A stretch of 64,000 bases of DNA from Opitutaceae bacterium UBA2377 (lineage in GTDB: Bacteria; Verrucomicrobiota; Verrucomicrobiia; Opitutales; Opitutaceae). A program made the translations under genes and the position numbers. Under the pieces are notes generated by a model. The model saw only the letters and a program-made list of their open reading frames with translations. It made no database searches and was not told the origin of the DNA. The DNA is taken from positions 36,625 through 100,624 of the forward strand of contig DDSZ01000025.1 in assembly GCA_002344205.1 (NCBI GenBank), read 5' to 3'. Positions 17,054 through 25,539 of this stretch are shown piece by piece (position 1 is the stretch's first letter; each line of letters starts with the position of its first letter).

Positions 17054-18723
17054 TTTTCCAGCTTGAGCCGCCAGGTGTGGCTGCCGAGGCGGAGCTGCAT
17101 GCCGGTGGCGAGCGGGGCGATTTCGCCCGGCCGCAGGGTCATGCGGTCGAGCTGCACGGCACTGTTGTCGGCGAGGGTCTCGAGCCAGAAGCAGCCGCGG
17201 TGATAGTGAAACCGGCCCTGCACCTCGGCGAGCTGGTCGTCGGCGAGGCAGATGGCGTTGGAGCGGTTGGTGCCGAAGGAGGCGTCGCTGAGCAGCCAGA
17301 GGGCGTTGAGCGGCTGGGCGTCCTTGGCCACGACCTCGAAGCGCACGGCACCGCGTTGGAGCGGCGACTGGGCGGCGGGGCCGGTCCAATTGCGGTCGTT
17401 GGTGATGGCGGGGCCTTTTTCCAGGCCGGGGGCGATGCGGTCGAAATCGACCTCGACGGCGCCGGCGAGGAGGAGCCGGCCCTGACGCGGCAGGCTGGTG
17501 CCGTTTTCGTCGAGCGGCACGCCGTCGAACAGCGTGCCGTTGGCGCTGGCGTTGTCGCGCACGACGATGCCGGCGGTCGTGGCCTCGGCGATGGCGTGGA
17601 CTTTGCTGACCCGCAGGCTCTTCTCGTCGTTGCTGGTATTGCGGGGCAGGACCCAGGAAACGAAGTCCGCCTCGGCGCGCGCCCGGCCGAGCCGGAACTG
17701 CGGGCGGGCGATGAGCCGCAACGGGAGGACGGGGGCGTCGGGCCTGGCGGCTTCCAACGTGCAAACGAGTGCGGGCTGCACCGTGGCGAGCAGGGCGGGT
17801 GGAATACGCAGGCCGGTCGCACTGGCCGCGGCGCGGAAGCCGGAATCCTGCCGGCTGACCTCGTAGTCGAGCTCGAGGGCGATGCGGTGGAAATTCTCGG
17901 GCAGCTCCAGGTCGAGCAGGTCGTTGACCGACTTGATGGCGCCCTTGGCGATGAGGTTGCTGATCTGCACATCGCCGTATTCCGCACCGAGGGCCTGGTT
18001 GGCCCCGCCGCCGGTGTTGCTCTGGATGTCGGAGATGTTGATGACGATGTTGGAATTGTCGGGCGCCTTGTAGATGCGAAGGGGATGCTGGCCCTGGTAG
18101 GCGTAACGCTGACCGCCTTGATCCCAGGAAACGGCGATCTGGAGCACGAAGTGGCCGGCGCGGGCAGCCTCAAGCTCGAGCAGCACATCGGTGCGGCCAC
18201 CGGCGGGCAGCCGGCGCACGCGGGACTGGGCCTCGCCCGCAAAGCCGCGCGAGCTGGCGTAAACCTCGATGTTCTCGAGCGGGGTGGCGGCCTCGTTTTC
18301 GGCCCGGAACATGAGCGTGCCGCTGTGGCCGGCGACCAGGGCGTGGGGGACGTTGAGCGAAAGCGCGAACGGGCAGGGAGCCTCGCCGAAGGGGGCGCGG
18401 GTGGCACGGAACGGCGCGGCGGTGCCGGGGGCCGCGGGCGGCTTGATGACGGGCGCGGCCGGGTCCGGCACGACCACGGGCGGCACGGCGGCGGCCGGTG
18501 GGGGGGCTTTCACCGGCGGTGGCACGGCGGGCACGCTCACCGGGGTGGATTGCGTCTCAGGGGCGGGGGCGGCGGAGGCGCCGGACGAACCCTTCGAGAC
18601 CTGGGTGGCCTGGGTGGTGGGCGTGTCCTCCACCGGCTCCAGCGGGGTGGTCGCGCCGCAGGCCGGACAGAAGCGGCTCTTCGGGGTGAGGGGCGTTTGG
18701 CAGGCGGGGCAGGAACGTGGCAT
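17050..18723 (-). CDS. Zinc-ribbon protein with two FHA-like domains
   Basis: A 557-residue protein. Residues 4-24 form a zinc ribbon (CPAC...CPACG). A Pro/Ala/Thr-rich linker runs to about 130, then a beta-sandwich-like region (LSLNVPHALVAGHSGTLMF) to about 240. A clear FHA domain covers roughly 341-430 (RLGRARAEADF, RVSKVHA, DNASANGTLFDG). A weaker FHA-like copy covers 474-557 (SFGTNRSN, LADNSAVQLDR). No membrane helix is seen, so it is probably a cytoplasmic adaptor that binds phosphorylated partners. I used the ATG at 18723, which puts the zinc ribbon at the N-terminus. It is divergent from the exported-protein and kinase operon. Confidence 0.83.
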   Translation of the reverse strand: MPRSCPACQTPLTPKSRFCPACGATTPLEPVEDTPTTQATQVSKGSSGASAAPAPETQSTPVSVPAVPPPVKAPPPAAAVPPVVVPDPAAPVIKPPAAPGTAAPFRATRAPFGEAPCPFALSLNVPHALVAGHSGTLMFRAENEAATPLENIEVYASSRGFAGEAQSRVRRLPAGGRTDVLLELEAARAGHFVLQIAVSWDQGGQRYAYQGQHPLRIYKAPDNSNIVINISDIQSNTGGGANQALGAEYGDVQISNLIAKGAIKSVNDLLDLELPENFHRIALELDYEVSRQDSGFRAAASATGLRIPPALLATVQPALVCTLEAARPDAPVLPLRLIARPQFRLGRARAEADFVSWVLPRNTSNDEKSLRVSKVHAIAEATTAGIVVRDNASANGTLFDGVPLDENGTSLPRQGRLLLAGAVEVDFDRIAPGLEKGPAITNDRNWTGPAAQSPLQRGAVRFEVVAKDAQPLNALWLLSDASFGTNRSNAICLADDQLAEVQGRFHYHRGCFWLETLADNSAVQLDRMTLRPGEIAPLATGMQLRLGSHTWRLKLEN

Positions 18724-18735
18724 GAGGGTGCTCCG

Positions 18736-18751
18736 GCATAACGCATACCAA
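18736..18751 (-). promoter_or_regulatory. Weak sigma-54-like element upstream of the double-FHA gene
   Basis: The minus strand reads TTGGTATGCGTTATGC. The -24 GG and -12 GC doublets are present at correct spacing, with three other mismatches to the second promoter at 18809-18824. The predicted start lies one base before the ATG at 18723, so use of this site would give an almost leaderless transcript. It overlaps the repeated GCATACC motif copy at 18743-18758. Confidence 0.3.
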
Positions 18752-18758
18752 TTCCGCA
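18743..18758. promoter_or_regulatory. Repeated 16-base motif, copy 2 (GCATACCAATTCCGCA)
   Basis: It matches the copy at 16534-16549 in 14 of 16 positions. It lies in the divergent region between the double-FHA gene and the operon starting at 18837. A possible operator; the binding protein is unknown. Confidence 0.35.
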
Positions 18759-18808
18759 AAAAATTCCAGCACGCATTCAACCAAGGGGTTTTGAAATTAT
18801 TCTCGCGG

Positions 18809-18824
18809 TTGGCATGGCATTTGC
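18809..18824 (+). promoter_or_regulatory. Sigma-54 (-24/-12) promoter for the first kinase operon
   Basis: TTGGCATGGCATTTGC matches the sigma-54 consensus TGGCAY-N5-TTGC with the correct spacing. It shares the wider context GTTGGCA(C/T)GG with the promoter at 27351-27366. The predicted start is near 18836, one base before the ATG at 18837, implying a leaderless or near-leaderless message, or a translation start that I have placed wrongly. Confidence 0.65.
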
Positions 18825-18836
18825 CGTTAGCTGCCC

Positions 18837-19679
18837 ATGATGACTCCAAGCCCCTTCATCCTTCTCCAACGGCTGGGTGCGGTTGCCGCCCTGGCCCTGT
18901 CCGCCTCCATCGGGCTGGCCCAAACGGCGGCCAGCGATCCCCAGGCCGTGCGCGTCCAGATTACCGAGGTCGGTTTGCTCCGCACCCTCGTCATGGTGGA
19001 CGAGTCCGCGAGCGACTTGGAGCCGCATGTGATCAACGCCCTCCTGGCGCGCGACTTCAGCGTGTTCCAGGATGCCGACCTCTACAACGGCCGCATCACC
19101 TCGGCCGAGATGATGGCGGCCGGCGAGCGCGCCGAGGCGGACCTCGTGGTCTATGCCCGCGTGGAAGACCGCGTGAAGGACAAATACGGCGGCACCACCG
19201 TCTATGAGGCCCGCGCCGTCGTGCAGGCGGTCAACCGCGTCAACGGCGAGTCCCGCGCGATGCAGCCTACGCGGTGGATCGCCGGCCAGCGCTCGAGCAA
19301 GCCCGACCGCGCCCAGGAGTCCGCCCGCGAAAACGCCATCGCCAAGGGCGTGGACGCCGCGGTGGATTCCATCCTTGCCCGCGCCCACAAGATGATGGTG
19401 CACGAGGCCGTGATCGTGAACGTCTTCAGCGAAAGCGCCCTGCTCGCCATCATGGAATACATGGGCAAGATGGAGGGCGTCTACCATGTGAAGCGCAAAT
19501 CCTTCGACCGGCAGACCAACGAGGCGCTGATCGAGATCATCGGCGAGCCCCGCTCCCAGACCTTCTGGCGCGCCTACCTCGAAGGCCTGCCCAAGACCAA
19601 GGTCAACGTGCAGGTGACGCCCAACGACAAGCTGCACAGCAAGTATCCCGACTGGTTCCTGCCGCCCGCTGGCCGTTGA
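18837..19679 (+). CDS. Exported two-domain protein, unknown function
   Basis: A 280-residue protein with a Sec signal peptide ending near ASIGLAQ. Residues 35-180 (VVYARVEDRVKDKYGGTTV, then an Ala-rich helix) resemble the CsgG/LpoB-like alpha/beta fold of outer-membrane-associated proteins; this is weak. Residues 185-280 (VNVFSESALLAIMEYMGKM) form a domain repeated as the next gene product. It is the first gene of an operon with two more exported proteins and a Ser/Thr kinase (gaps of 21-26 bases), behind a sigma-54-like promoter. It may be a periplasmic partner of the kinases. Confidence 0.72.
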   Translation: MMTPSPFILLQRLGAVAALALSASIGLAQTAASDPQAVRVQITEVGLLRTLVMVDESASDLEPHVINALLARDFSVFQDADLYNGRITSAEMMAAGERAEADLVVYARVEDRVKDKYGGTTVYEARAVVQAVNRVNGESRAMQPTRWIAGQRSSKPDRAQESARENAIAKGVDAAVDSILARAHKMMVHEAVIVNVFSESALLAIMEYMGKMEGVYHVKRKSFDRQTNEALIEIIGEPRSQTFWRAYLEGLPKTKVNVQVTPNDKLHSKYPDWFLPPAGR

Positions 19680-19700
19680 ACCAACGACCACCATCACCCC

Positions 19701-20081
19701 ATGAAAGCCACCGCTTTCCTGTTTGCCGCCCTGCTCACGGGCTCCGCGCTCGGTGCCCGGAGCCATGAGGCGGACAAAGCCGCCGCTCCGGCCGAACTCG
19801 TGCATGTCGATGTGGTCATCGTCGATGTCCGGAGCGAAGGTCAGTTGCTCGTGATCATGGAGCATGTCGGAAAGATGGAGGGCGTGCACGACGTGAAGCG
19901 GAAAGCCTTCGATCGCAAAACCAAAGAGGGGCGCATCGAGATCATCGGCGAGCCCCGCATCCGGCAGACCTATCGCGCTTACCTCGAGGCCATGCCAAAG
20001 ACCAAAGTCAGCCTGAAAGCCAAGCCTGACGGCAAAGATCAGAAAAACCTGCCCGACTGGTTCAAACCCTCGGCCCCTTGA
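19701..20081 (+). CDS. Exported single-domain paralogue of the upstream protein's C-terminus
   Basis: A 126-residue protein with signal peptide MKATAFLFAALLTGSALGA. Its mature part matches the last 95 residues of the preceding protein: VGKMEGVHDVKRKAFDRKTK against MGKMEGVYHVKRKSFDRQTN, then EIIGEPR, then PKTKV and PDWF near the end. The signal peptide closely matches that of the next gene (MKATAFLLLALLTG), so both the domain and the leader seem to have been copied locally. The function is unknown and no catalytic motif is seen. Confidence 0.7.
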   Translation: MKATAFLFAALLTGSALGARSHEADKAAAPAELVHVDVVIVDVRSEGQLLVIMEHVGKMEGVHDVKRKAFDRKTKEGRIEIIGEPRIRQTYRAYLEAMPKTKVSLKAKPDGKDQKNLPDWFKPSAP

Positions 20082-20107
20082 AGTTCAGCCACAACCTACC
20101 TTCCCCC

Positions 20108-20881
20108 ATGAAAGCCACCGCCTTCCTTCTTCTCGCGCTCCTCACGGGCGCCACGCTCACCGCCCAGACCGCCGGCACCGGCAAGGTCGTCGCCGTCCCC
20201 GCGGCGCCGACCGACACCGCCCTGCCGGAGATCAAGCGGATCGATTTCAAGTCCGACCCGCACGCGATGGAATTCGCCAAGCAGGCCGGCTCGCAGGCGA
20301 TCCGGGCGTGGATCGCCGAGTTCCTCGGCAAGCAGCTGGCGCCGAAAAACTACGCCGTCCTCCCCATCCGGGGCGACATTGACGGCGGGTATTTTTCCGA
20401 GACCCTGAGCAGCGAGTTTGCCAACGCCGCGCTCGGCACGGAATACAGCCTCTACACCTCGGCGAACGATCCCATCCTCGAGACGCTCAACAACGAGCTG
20501 ATGGTGGCGACCGAGGACCGCGAGGACATCTTCGACCAGTCCACGATCCAGAAATACAACCGCGTCAACGTGCAGGGCCTGATCATCGGCCGCGTGACCG
20601 GCATCCACCTCGTGCAGCTGCCCACCAAGGGCGGCATCCAGATCGAGGGCGAAGGCCGCGGCGTGCAGGTGCGCATCCTGTTGCGGGCCTATGAAAACTC
20701 GACCGGCCGCATCCTCTGGGGCGGCGAGCGGATCTTCTCGGTCGCGATGCCGACCGAGCAGTTTGTCGTTAAGCGCTCGTGGCTGATCAACGGCGCCATC
20801 TACGGCGCCGGCGCCATCGCGCTGCTGCTGCTGCTTTTCATCCTGCACCGGATGCTGCTCTCGTCCAACCGCCCGCGCTAG
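20108..20881 (+). CDS. Exported, C-terminally anchored protein of unknown function
   Basis: A 257-residue protein with an N-terminal signal peptide (MKATAFLLLALLTGATLTA) and a C-terminal membrane helix (GAGAIALLLLLFILHRM) followed by a short basic tail. The domain between them (NYAVLPIRGDIDGGYFSETL, QGLIIGRVTGIHLV, GRILWGGERI) looks like a CsgG/LpoB-type fold. It would sit in the periplasm, anchored in the inner membrane. I used the ATG at 20108 and not an upstream TTG. It precedes a kinase gene by 21 bases, so it may be the input protein of that kinase; this is inference. Confidence 0.68.
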   Translation: MKATAFLLLALLTGATLTAQTAGTGKVVAVPAAPTDTALPEIKRIDFKSDPHAMEFAKQAGSQAIRAWIAEFLGKQLAPKNYAVLPIRGDIDGGYFSETLSSEFANAALGTEYSLYTSANDPILETLNNELMVATEDREDIFDQSTIQKYNRVNVQGLIIGRVTGIHLVQLPTKGGIQIEGEGRGVQVRILLRAYENSTGRILWGGERIFSVAMPTEQFVVKRSWLINGAIYGAGAIALLLLLFILHRMLLSSNRPR

Positions 20882-20902
20882 GCCACCCAGGGATCGCCGT
20901 CC

Positions 20903-22819
20903 ATGGACGACCTCGACCTCGGCACGACGATCAAGGGCTTTGTCCCCGGCCAGAAAGTCTTCAACCGCTACACGCTGACGAAGATCCTCGGCCGGGGCGG
21001 CATGGGCGTGGTGTGGCTCGCGCGGGACGGCGAACTCGAGCGCGACGTGGCGCTCAAGTTTTTGCCCGAGGTGGTGGCGATGGACCAGCAGTCGCTCTAT
21101 GAATTGAAGCGCGAAACCCGGCGCAGCCTGGAGCTCACGCACCCGCATATCGTGCGGATCTACGACTTTGTGCAGGACAGCCGCACGGCGGCCATTTCCA
21201 TGGAATATGTGGCCGGTGACACCTTGGCCGCACGGAAGCTGGCGCAGCCCAATCATTGTTTCAGTCCGGAAGAACTGGGCGAGTGGCTGGAGCAGTTGGC
21301 CGGTGCCCTGGATTACGCCCACCAGAAGGCGCAGGTGGTGCACCGCGACCTGAAGCCGGCCAACCTGATGATCGATGCGCGGGGTGATCTGAAAATCGCC
21401 GACTTCGGGATTGCGGCGAGCGTGAGCGACAGTGTCTCGCGGGTTTCCCAGCAGGCCGGCTCCTCGGGCACGCCCGTTTACATGAGCCCGCAGCAGATGA
21501 TGGGGGAGAAACCGGCGGTGGCTGATGATGTCTATGCGCTGGGCGCGACACTTTACGACCTGCTCACCGGCAAGCCGCCGTTCCACTCCGGCAACATCAT
21601 GATGCAGGTGCTCAACAAGACGGCACCGGATTTGAACGAGCGGCGGCAGGCCGCCGGCGCGAAGCCTGTCCCGGCGGCGTGGGCTCAGACCATCGCCGCC
21701 TGTTTGGCGAAGGAGCCGGCGGAGCGGCCGTCGGGTATCGGCGAGCTTGTTAAGCGGTTGCGCGGCGCCTCAGATCAACCGGGGCGGTCACCGGCCGCAC
21801 CGTCGGGCGTGGCGGGAGACGGTCAGTCTTCCTCACCGCCATCGAAATCCATGCCGGCCACAATCCAAGCGGAGCCGGTGGCCGCGACTTCACTGCCGCC
21901 GGGGCCCAGTCTGCGACAATCAATCTTTGCCGTTTTGGGCGTGGCCGGCGCCATGGCGATCACCTGTTTTCTGGTGCAGGGCCCGCACGGGATATTTATT
22001 GTCGCCAGCTTGGCCGCCCTGGGGCTTTTTGCCATCCAGAACGTCTGCGCCTGGCCCATGAAATTGGTGCTTCCGGCATACTTGGTCTGGGTGTTCATGA
22101 CCCGTGCGGACGACGCCAGAGAGCTGGTTATCGCGGCGACGACCTGTCTGCTTCTGCTGTTTGGATTCGTGACCTGGCTTCGTGGCCCGCGAGCGGGGTC
22201 GCGCAGCCATTTGCCCGTGACCGGCTTTGGCATGGGGTGGCGTGTGCTCCTGCTGAGTATGGTTGGTTTGATGGCGGCCCTGCTGTCGCTGAAGCTCTAT
22301 GGGATCGGGCGAGATGGTTACTTGCCGGATTCGATCTGGCATGGCGCCGCGGTCTTTGCCTGGCTTGGGCTCGGGCTTGCGGTGTGGAAAAAAATCGAAT
22401 GCTGGCCCGTCTGGCTGATCGGAGAGACGCTGGGCTTTTTTATGCAAGCCAGGGCGCAGTCGAATTTGGCCATCCCGGGCACGATATTTTGTCTTGTGTG
22501 CGCCATAATCATCTGGGGCTGGCGGCAGTGGCATCTTGCCATGGACGCTGACGGAAATTTGAAGTCCATGGCCGTGTCTTCTGGGTCTCCGCTGAACACG
22601 GCCGAGCGGATTAGGCTCAGGGTGCTCGCCCTGCTCGTTGCCCTGTTGCCTGCGGCGTTCAGCGGCGTGCTGTTCGGCAGTTTTGTCGTGTATTTCGCGG
22701 ACTGGCCGCTGAGCGACAATATGACCGGGGTTATTGTGCTTTGCATTTTGGCCTCGTGGATGCCGCTCAGTTGGGTGGCGAGCCAATGGCTGCGGCGCAA
22801 ACCGCGCCTGCAGGCATGA
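20903..22819 (+). CDS. Ser/Thr protein kinase 1 with polytopic membrane C-terminus
   Basis: A 638-residue Hanks-type kinase. The kinase domain covers residues 23-285: the glycine loop GRGGMG (30-35), catalytic Lys52 in VALKFLP, HRDLKPAN with Asp149, and DFG at 167-169. The activation segment contains SDSVSRVSQQ and GTPVYMSPQQ, where Gln replaces the Glu of the usual APE motif. A linker follows, then about seven hydrophobic helices from residue 336 to the end with almost no soluble ectodomain. The N-terminal motif MDDLDLGTTIKGF is shared with four of the other five kinases. It is the last gene of the operon that starts at 18837. Confidence 0.93.
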   Translation: MDDLDLGTTIKGFVPGQKVFNRYTLTKILGRGGMGVVWLARDGELERDVALKFLPEVVAMDQQSLYELKRETRRSLELTHPHIVRIYDFVQDSRTAAISMEYVAGDTLAARKLAQPNHCFSPEELGEWLEQLAGALDYAHQKAQVVHRDLKPANLMIDARGDLKIADFGIAASVSDSVSRVSQQAGSSGTPVYMSPQQMMGEKPAVADDVYALGATLYDLLTGKPPFHSGNIMMQVLNKTAPDLNERRQAAGAKPVPAAWAQTIAACLAKEPAERPSGIGELVKRLRGASDQPGRSPAAPSGVAGDGQSSSPPSKSMPATIQAEPVAATSLPPGPSLRQSIFAVLGVAGAMAITCFLVQGPHGIFIVASLAALGLFAIQNVCAWPMKLVLPAYLVWVFMTRADDARELVIAATTCLLLLFGFVTWLRGPRAGSRSHLPVTGFGMGWRVLLLSMVGLMAALLSLKLYGIGRDGYLPDSIWHGAAVFAWLGLGLAVWKKIECWPVWLIGETLGFFMQARAQSNLAIPGTIFCLVCAIIIWGWRQWHLAMDADGNLKSMAVSSGSPLNTAERIRLRVLALLVALLPAAFSGVLFGSFVVYFADWPLSDNMTGVIVLCILASWMPLSWVASQWLRRKPRLQA

Positions 22820-23061
22820 AAACCATTGACGGAGCCGGTCTGAATTCCAGTTTGCAAATTCCGCGCCCAATCCTTTTCCGCTGCATCAGCCGGCCTCGTG
22901 ATCCGGAAATTCACGGCGCGCGGCACGCAAGGTTAACGACTTTCCCGCAGTCCTGATCACGTTTCCCTCTTCCGCCAAAAAATCCGAATTTATCGAAGCC
23001 AAGACCGCGAACATCCGGCCGAACAATCATCGGGCTCCACCATCCCAATACTGAACCTTCC

Positions 23062-25533
23062 ATGGACGACCTCGACCTCGGCGCGACGATCAAGGGCTTC
23101 ATTCCGGGCCAGAAAGTCTTCAACCGCTACACGCTGACGAAGATCCTCGGCCGGGGCGGCATGGGCGTCGTGTGGCTGGCGCGGGACGGGGAACTTGAGC
23201 GCGACGTGGCGCTCAAGTTCCTGCCGGAGGTGGTGGCGCTCGACAAGGAGTCGCTGGACGAACTCAAGCGTGAGACCCGGCGCAACCTGGAGCTTACGCA
23301 TCCCCACATCGTGCGGATATACGATTTCGTGTCGGACGGGCGCAGCGCGGCCATCTCGATGGAGTATGTGAACGGCGCCTCGCTTTCCGCGCTGAAGACG
23401 GAGCAGCCGGACAAGATTTTCCCGGTGGCCAGGCTGGCCGTCTGGGTGGCGCAGATCTGCGAGGCCCTGGAGTATGCCCACACGAAGGCGAAGATCGTGC
23501 ACCGGGACATCAAGCCGGCGAACCTCATGGTGGATGCGCGGGGCGAGATCAAGGTGACGGACTTCGGTATCGCGCGCTCGATCTCGGACAGCGTGTCGCG
23601 CGTTTCGGCGCAGGCCGGCAGCAGCGGCACGCCGGTTTACATGAGCCCGCAGCAGATGATGGGCGAGAAGGCGGCGGTGAGTGACGACGTGTATGCGCTC
23701 GGCGCCACCCTCTACGAATTGCTGACGGGCAAGCCGCCGTTTCACACCGGCAACATCATCGTGCAGGTGCAGAACAAGGTGCCGCCGACAATCGCCGCCC
23801 GCCGGGAGGAGCTCGGTGTTAAAGGCGACCCGGTGCCGGCACACTGGGAAGCGGCGATCGCCGCCTGCCTCGCGAAGGAGCCCGGCGACCGGCCCAAGGA
23901 CATGGCGACGCTGGCCAAGCTGCTCAGCGCGACCGCCCGGCCTGCAAAGGGAGAAGACCAGCACACGTCGCTGTTTCTCAGTGTCGAAGAGATGGTGACG
24001 GGCGGTCCCATGAAGGTGACGCGCCGGCGTGGTGCCATGACGCTGTTGGAGGAGATTCAAGTGCCGCATGGTGTCCGGTCGGGCACGATTCTCCGGGTGC
24101 CGCGCCTCGGTGAACCCGGCCAATACGGCGGCGAACCCGGCGACCTGCTCGTCACCGTGCAGTTGCGGGAAGCCGGGGTGCCCCGGCCGGCGGATCCCTT
24201 TGATGCCTTCAAGGAGGTTTTCGACCGGAACAGTTCAGCGACACAGCCGGGCCAGGCATTAGGCGCAGAGCCAACCTTGGTTCCGATTGCTCCGGCGTCA
24301 CGGGCATGGCCGGTCCTGACCTGCTCGGCGGTCATGCTGGTGGCGGTCATCGCGAGTCTGCTCGGGGTATGGGATAACATGGATGGGGAGAAGTGGCGCT
24401 GGTATGATTACAGCGCCCTGTTCCTCTGGGCCGCGGCCACGGCGTTCATGGGCAGTTGGGCGACGGCAGGCCTGATGGCCCGGAGTTGCTGGCTGGTGTT
24501 TCTGGCGGGAGGGCTGCTGACCAGCGTCGCCTACATGGAGACCGGTGTTTACCTGAACGCGCATGAGGTGCACCGGCACGGTTCCCTGATGCTGGCGTTT
24601 CAATTCGTCGGAGGTTCCGTTTTTGGCCTGATTTTGGGTGGTGTGAACAGCCTGATCTTGGGTCGGATGGATGGAGCAAGGCGCCAGCCCGGCTTGGAGC
24701 TGTTCATCGGGCTTGGTGGTGGCCTGGCCGTGACGGTGGCGGCCTTTGTGATCCAACCCACGTCCGCCAAGGAGAGCTTCGATATGGGCCTCCATTCATG
24801 GGTGGTGGCCGGTGGTCTCGTTTGGCTCCAGACGCTGCGGCTGCTGCTGGTGCGCGCGCCGGCCAAACCTGCGGCCAAACCATCGCGCTGGTGGATGGCC
24901 GCGGCTGCCGTAATCTTCACCGCGGGTTTTGGGGGTTGGTATGTAGGGCTGCTCCGACCATTGCAGGATCCGGCGGCAATGCCTAAAAATTGGGATCCGG
25001 CTGCGCTGGACGCCATGCATGCGATCGAGGTGCCCGCAGATTCCACGGTCCCGGGGAAGAGTGACCCGGCCTACCGCGACGGGTTTCAGCCCGATGACGA
25101 TTCGAAGGCGATGGTCCGACCTCCGGAGGAGCAAGAGCGTCAGCAGATTGAGGTGGAGAAGGCGAGAGTCGTTGATGCTCGCGTAGAAATAAGCGCCCGC
25201 ACGACATCTTCAGGAGCGGTTGCTTTGGAAAAGTCTCCCTCGAAGCTGAATAACAACGCGCCGGATAGCGGCACAGCGAATGAACCCCTTCGTTCTTTTG
25301 TAGCTGACGTCAGTGTTGCAGGAGTCTTCTGGGGGAATCCGGTCCGAGTTGTGATCAATGGACGCACCTTCCGTCTCGGCGACATCGTGGACCAAGATGG
25401 TAAAATTGTCCTTCTGGGTGCCGATCCCGAAAAAAAAGACTATAACCTTCCAAGATCGCGCCGGCGCAACGCTGACGAAGAAACTGTAGTTTCAATGTCA
25501 GTCCGTTGGCGGCCGTTTTGTTTCTTGCGGTGA
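23062..25533 (+). CDS. Ser/Thr protein kinase 2 with DnaJ C-terminal-like and membrane domains
   Basis: An 823-residue protein. The kinase domain (23-285) has GRGGMG, Lys52, HRDIKPAN with Asp149, DFGIA and SPQQMMGE. Residues about 303-371 match the substrate-binding C-terminal domain of DnaJ/CbpA: LSVEEMVTGG, then IQVPHGVRSGTILRVPRLG, then YGGEPGDLLVTVQL. About seven membrane helices follow (415-620). The periplasmic tail (VVINGRTFRLGDIVD) resembles the end of GspB-type proteins. A 242-base gap separates it from kinase 1; I see no gene or clear promoter there, so co-transcription is uncertain. Confidence 0.9.
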   Translation: MDDLDLGATIKGFIPGQKVFNRYTLTKILGRGGMGVVWLARDGELERDVALKFLPEVVALDKESLDELKRETRRNLELTHPHIVRIYDFVSDGRSAAISMEYVNGASLSALKTEQPDKIFPVARLAVWVAQICEALEYAHTKAKIVHRDIKPANLMVDARGEIKVTDFGIARSISDSVSRVSAQAGSSGTPVYMSPQQMMGEKAAVSDDVYALGATLYELLTGKPPFHTGNIIVQVQNKVPPTIAARREELGVKGDPVPAHWEAAIAACLAKEPGDRPKDMATLAKLLSATARPAKGEDQHTSLFLSVEEMVTGGPMKVTRRRGAMTLLEEIQVPHGVRSGTILRVPRLGEPGQYGGEPGDLLVTVQLREAGVPRPADPFDAFKEVFDRNSSATQPGQALGAEPTLVPIAPASRAWPVLTCSAVMLVAVIASLLGVWDNMDGEKWRWYDYSALFLWAAATAFMGSWATAGLMARSCWLVFLAGGLLTSVAYMETGVYLNAHEVHRHGSLMLAFQFVGGSVFGLILGGVNSLILGRMDGARRQPGLELFIGLGGGLAVTVAAFVIQPTSAKESFDMGLHSWVVAGGLVWLQTLRLLLVRAPAKPAAKPSRWWMAAAAVIFTAGFGGWYVGLLRPLQDPAAMPKNWDPAALDAMHAIEVPADSTVPGKSDPAYRDGFQPDDDSKAMVRPPEEQERQQIEVEKARVVDARVEISARTTSSGAVALEKSPSKLNNNAPDSGTANEPLRSFVADVSVAGVFWGNPVRVVINGRTFRLGDIVDQDGKIVLLGADPEKKDYNLPRSRRRNADEETVVSMSVRWRPFCFLR

Positions 25534-25539
25534 GAGACG

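Noticed and set aside
22820..23061. A hidden gene or promoter in the 242-base gap between kinases 1 and 2
   Set aside because: No start codon with a family-like frame and no -24/-12 or -35/-10 pair of acceptable quality was visible.
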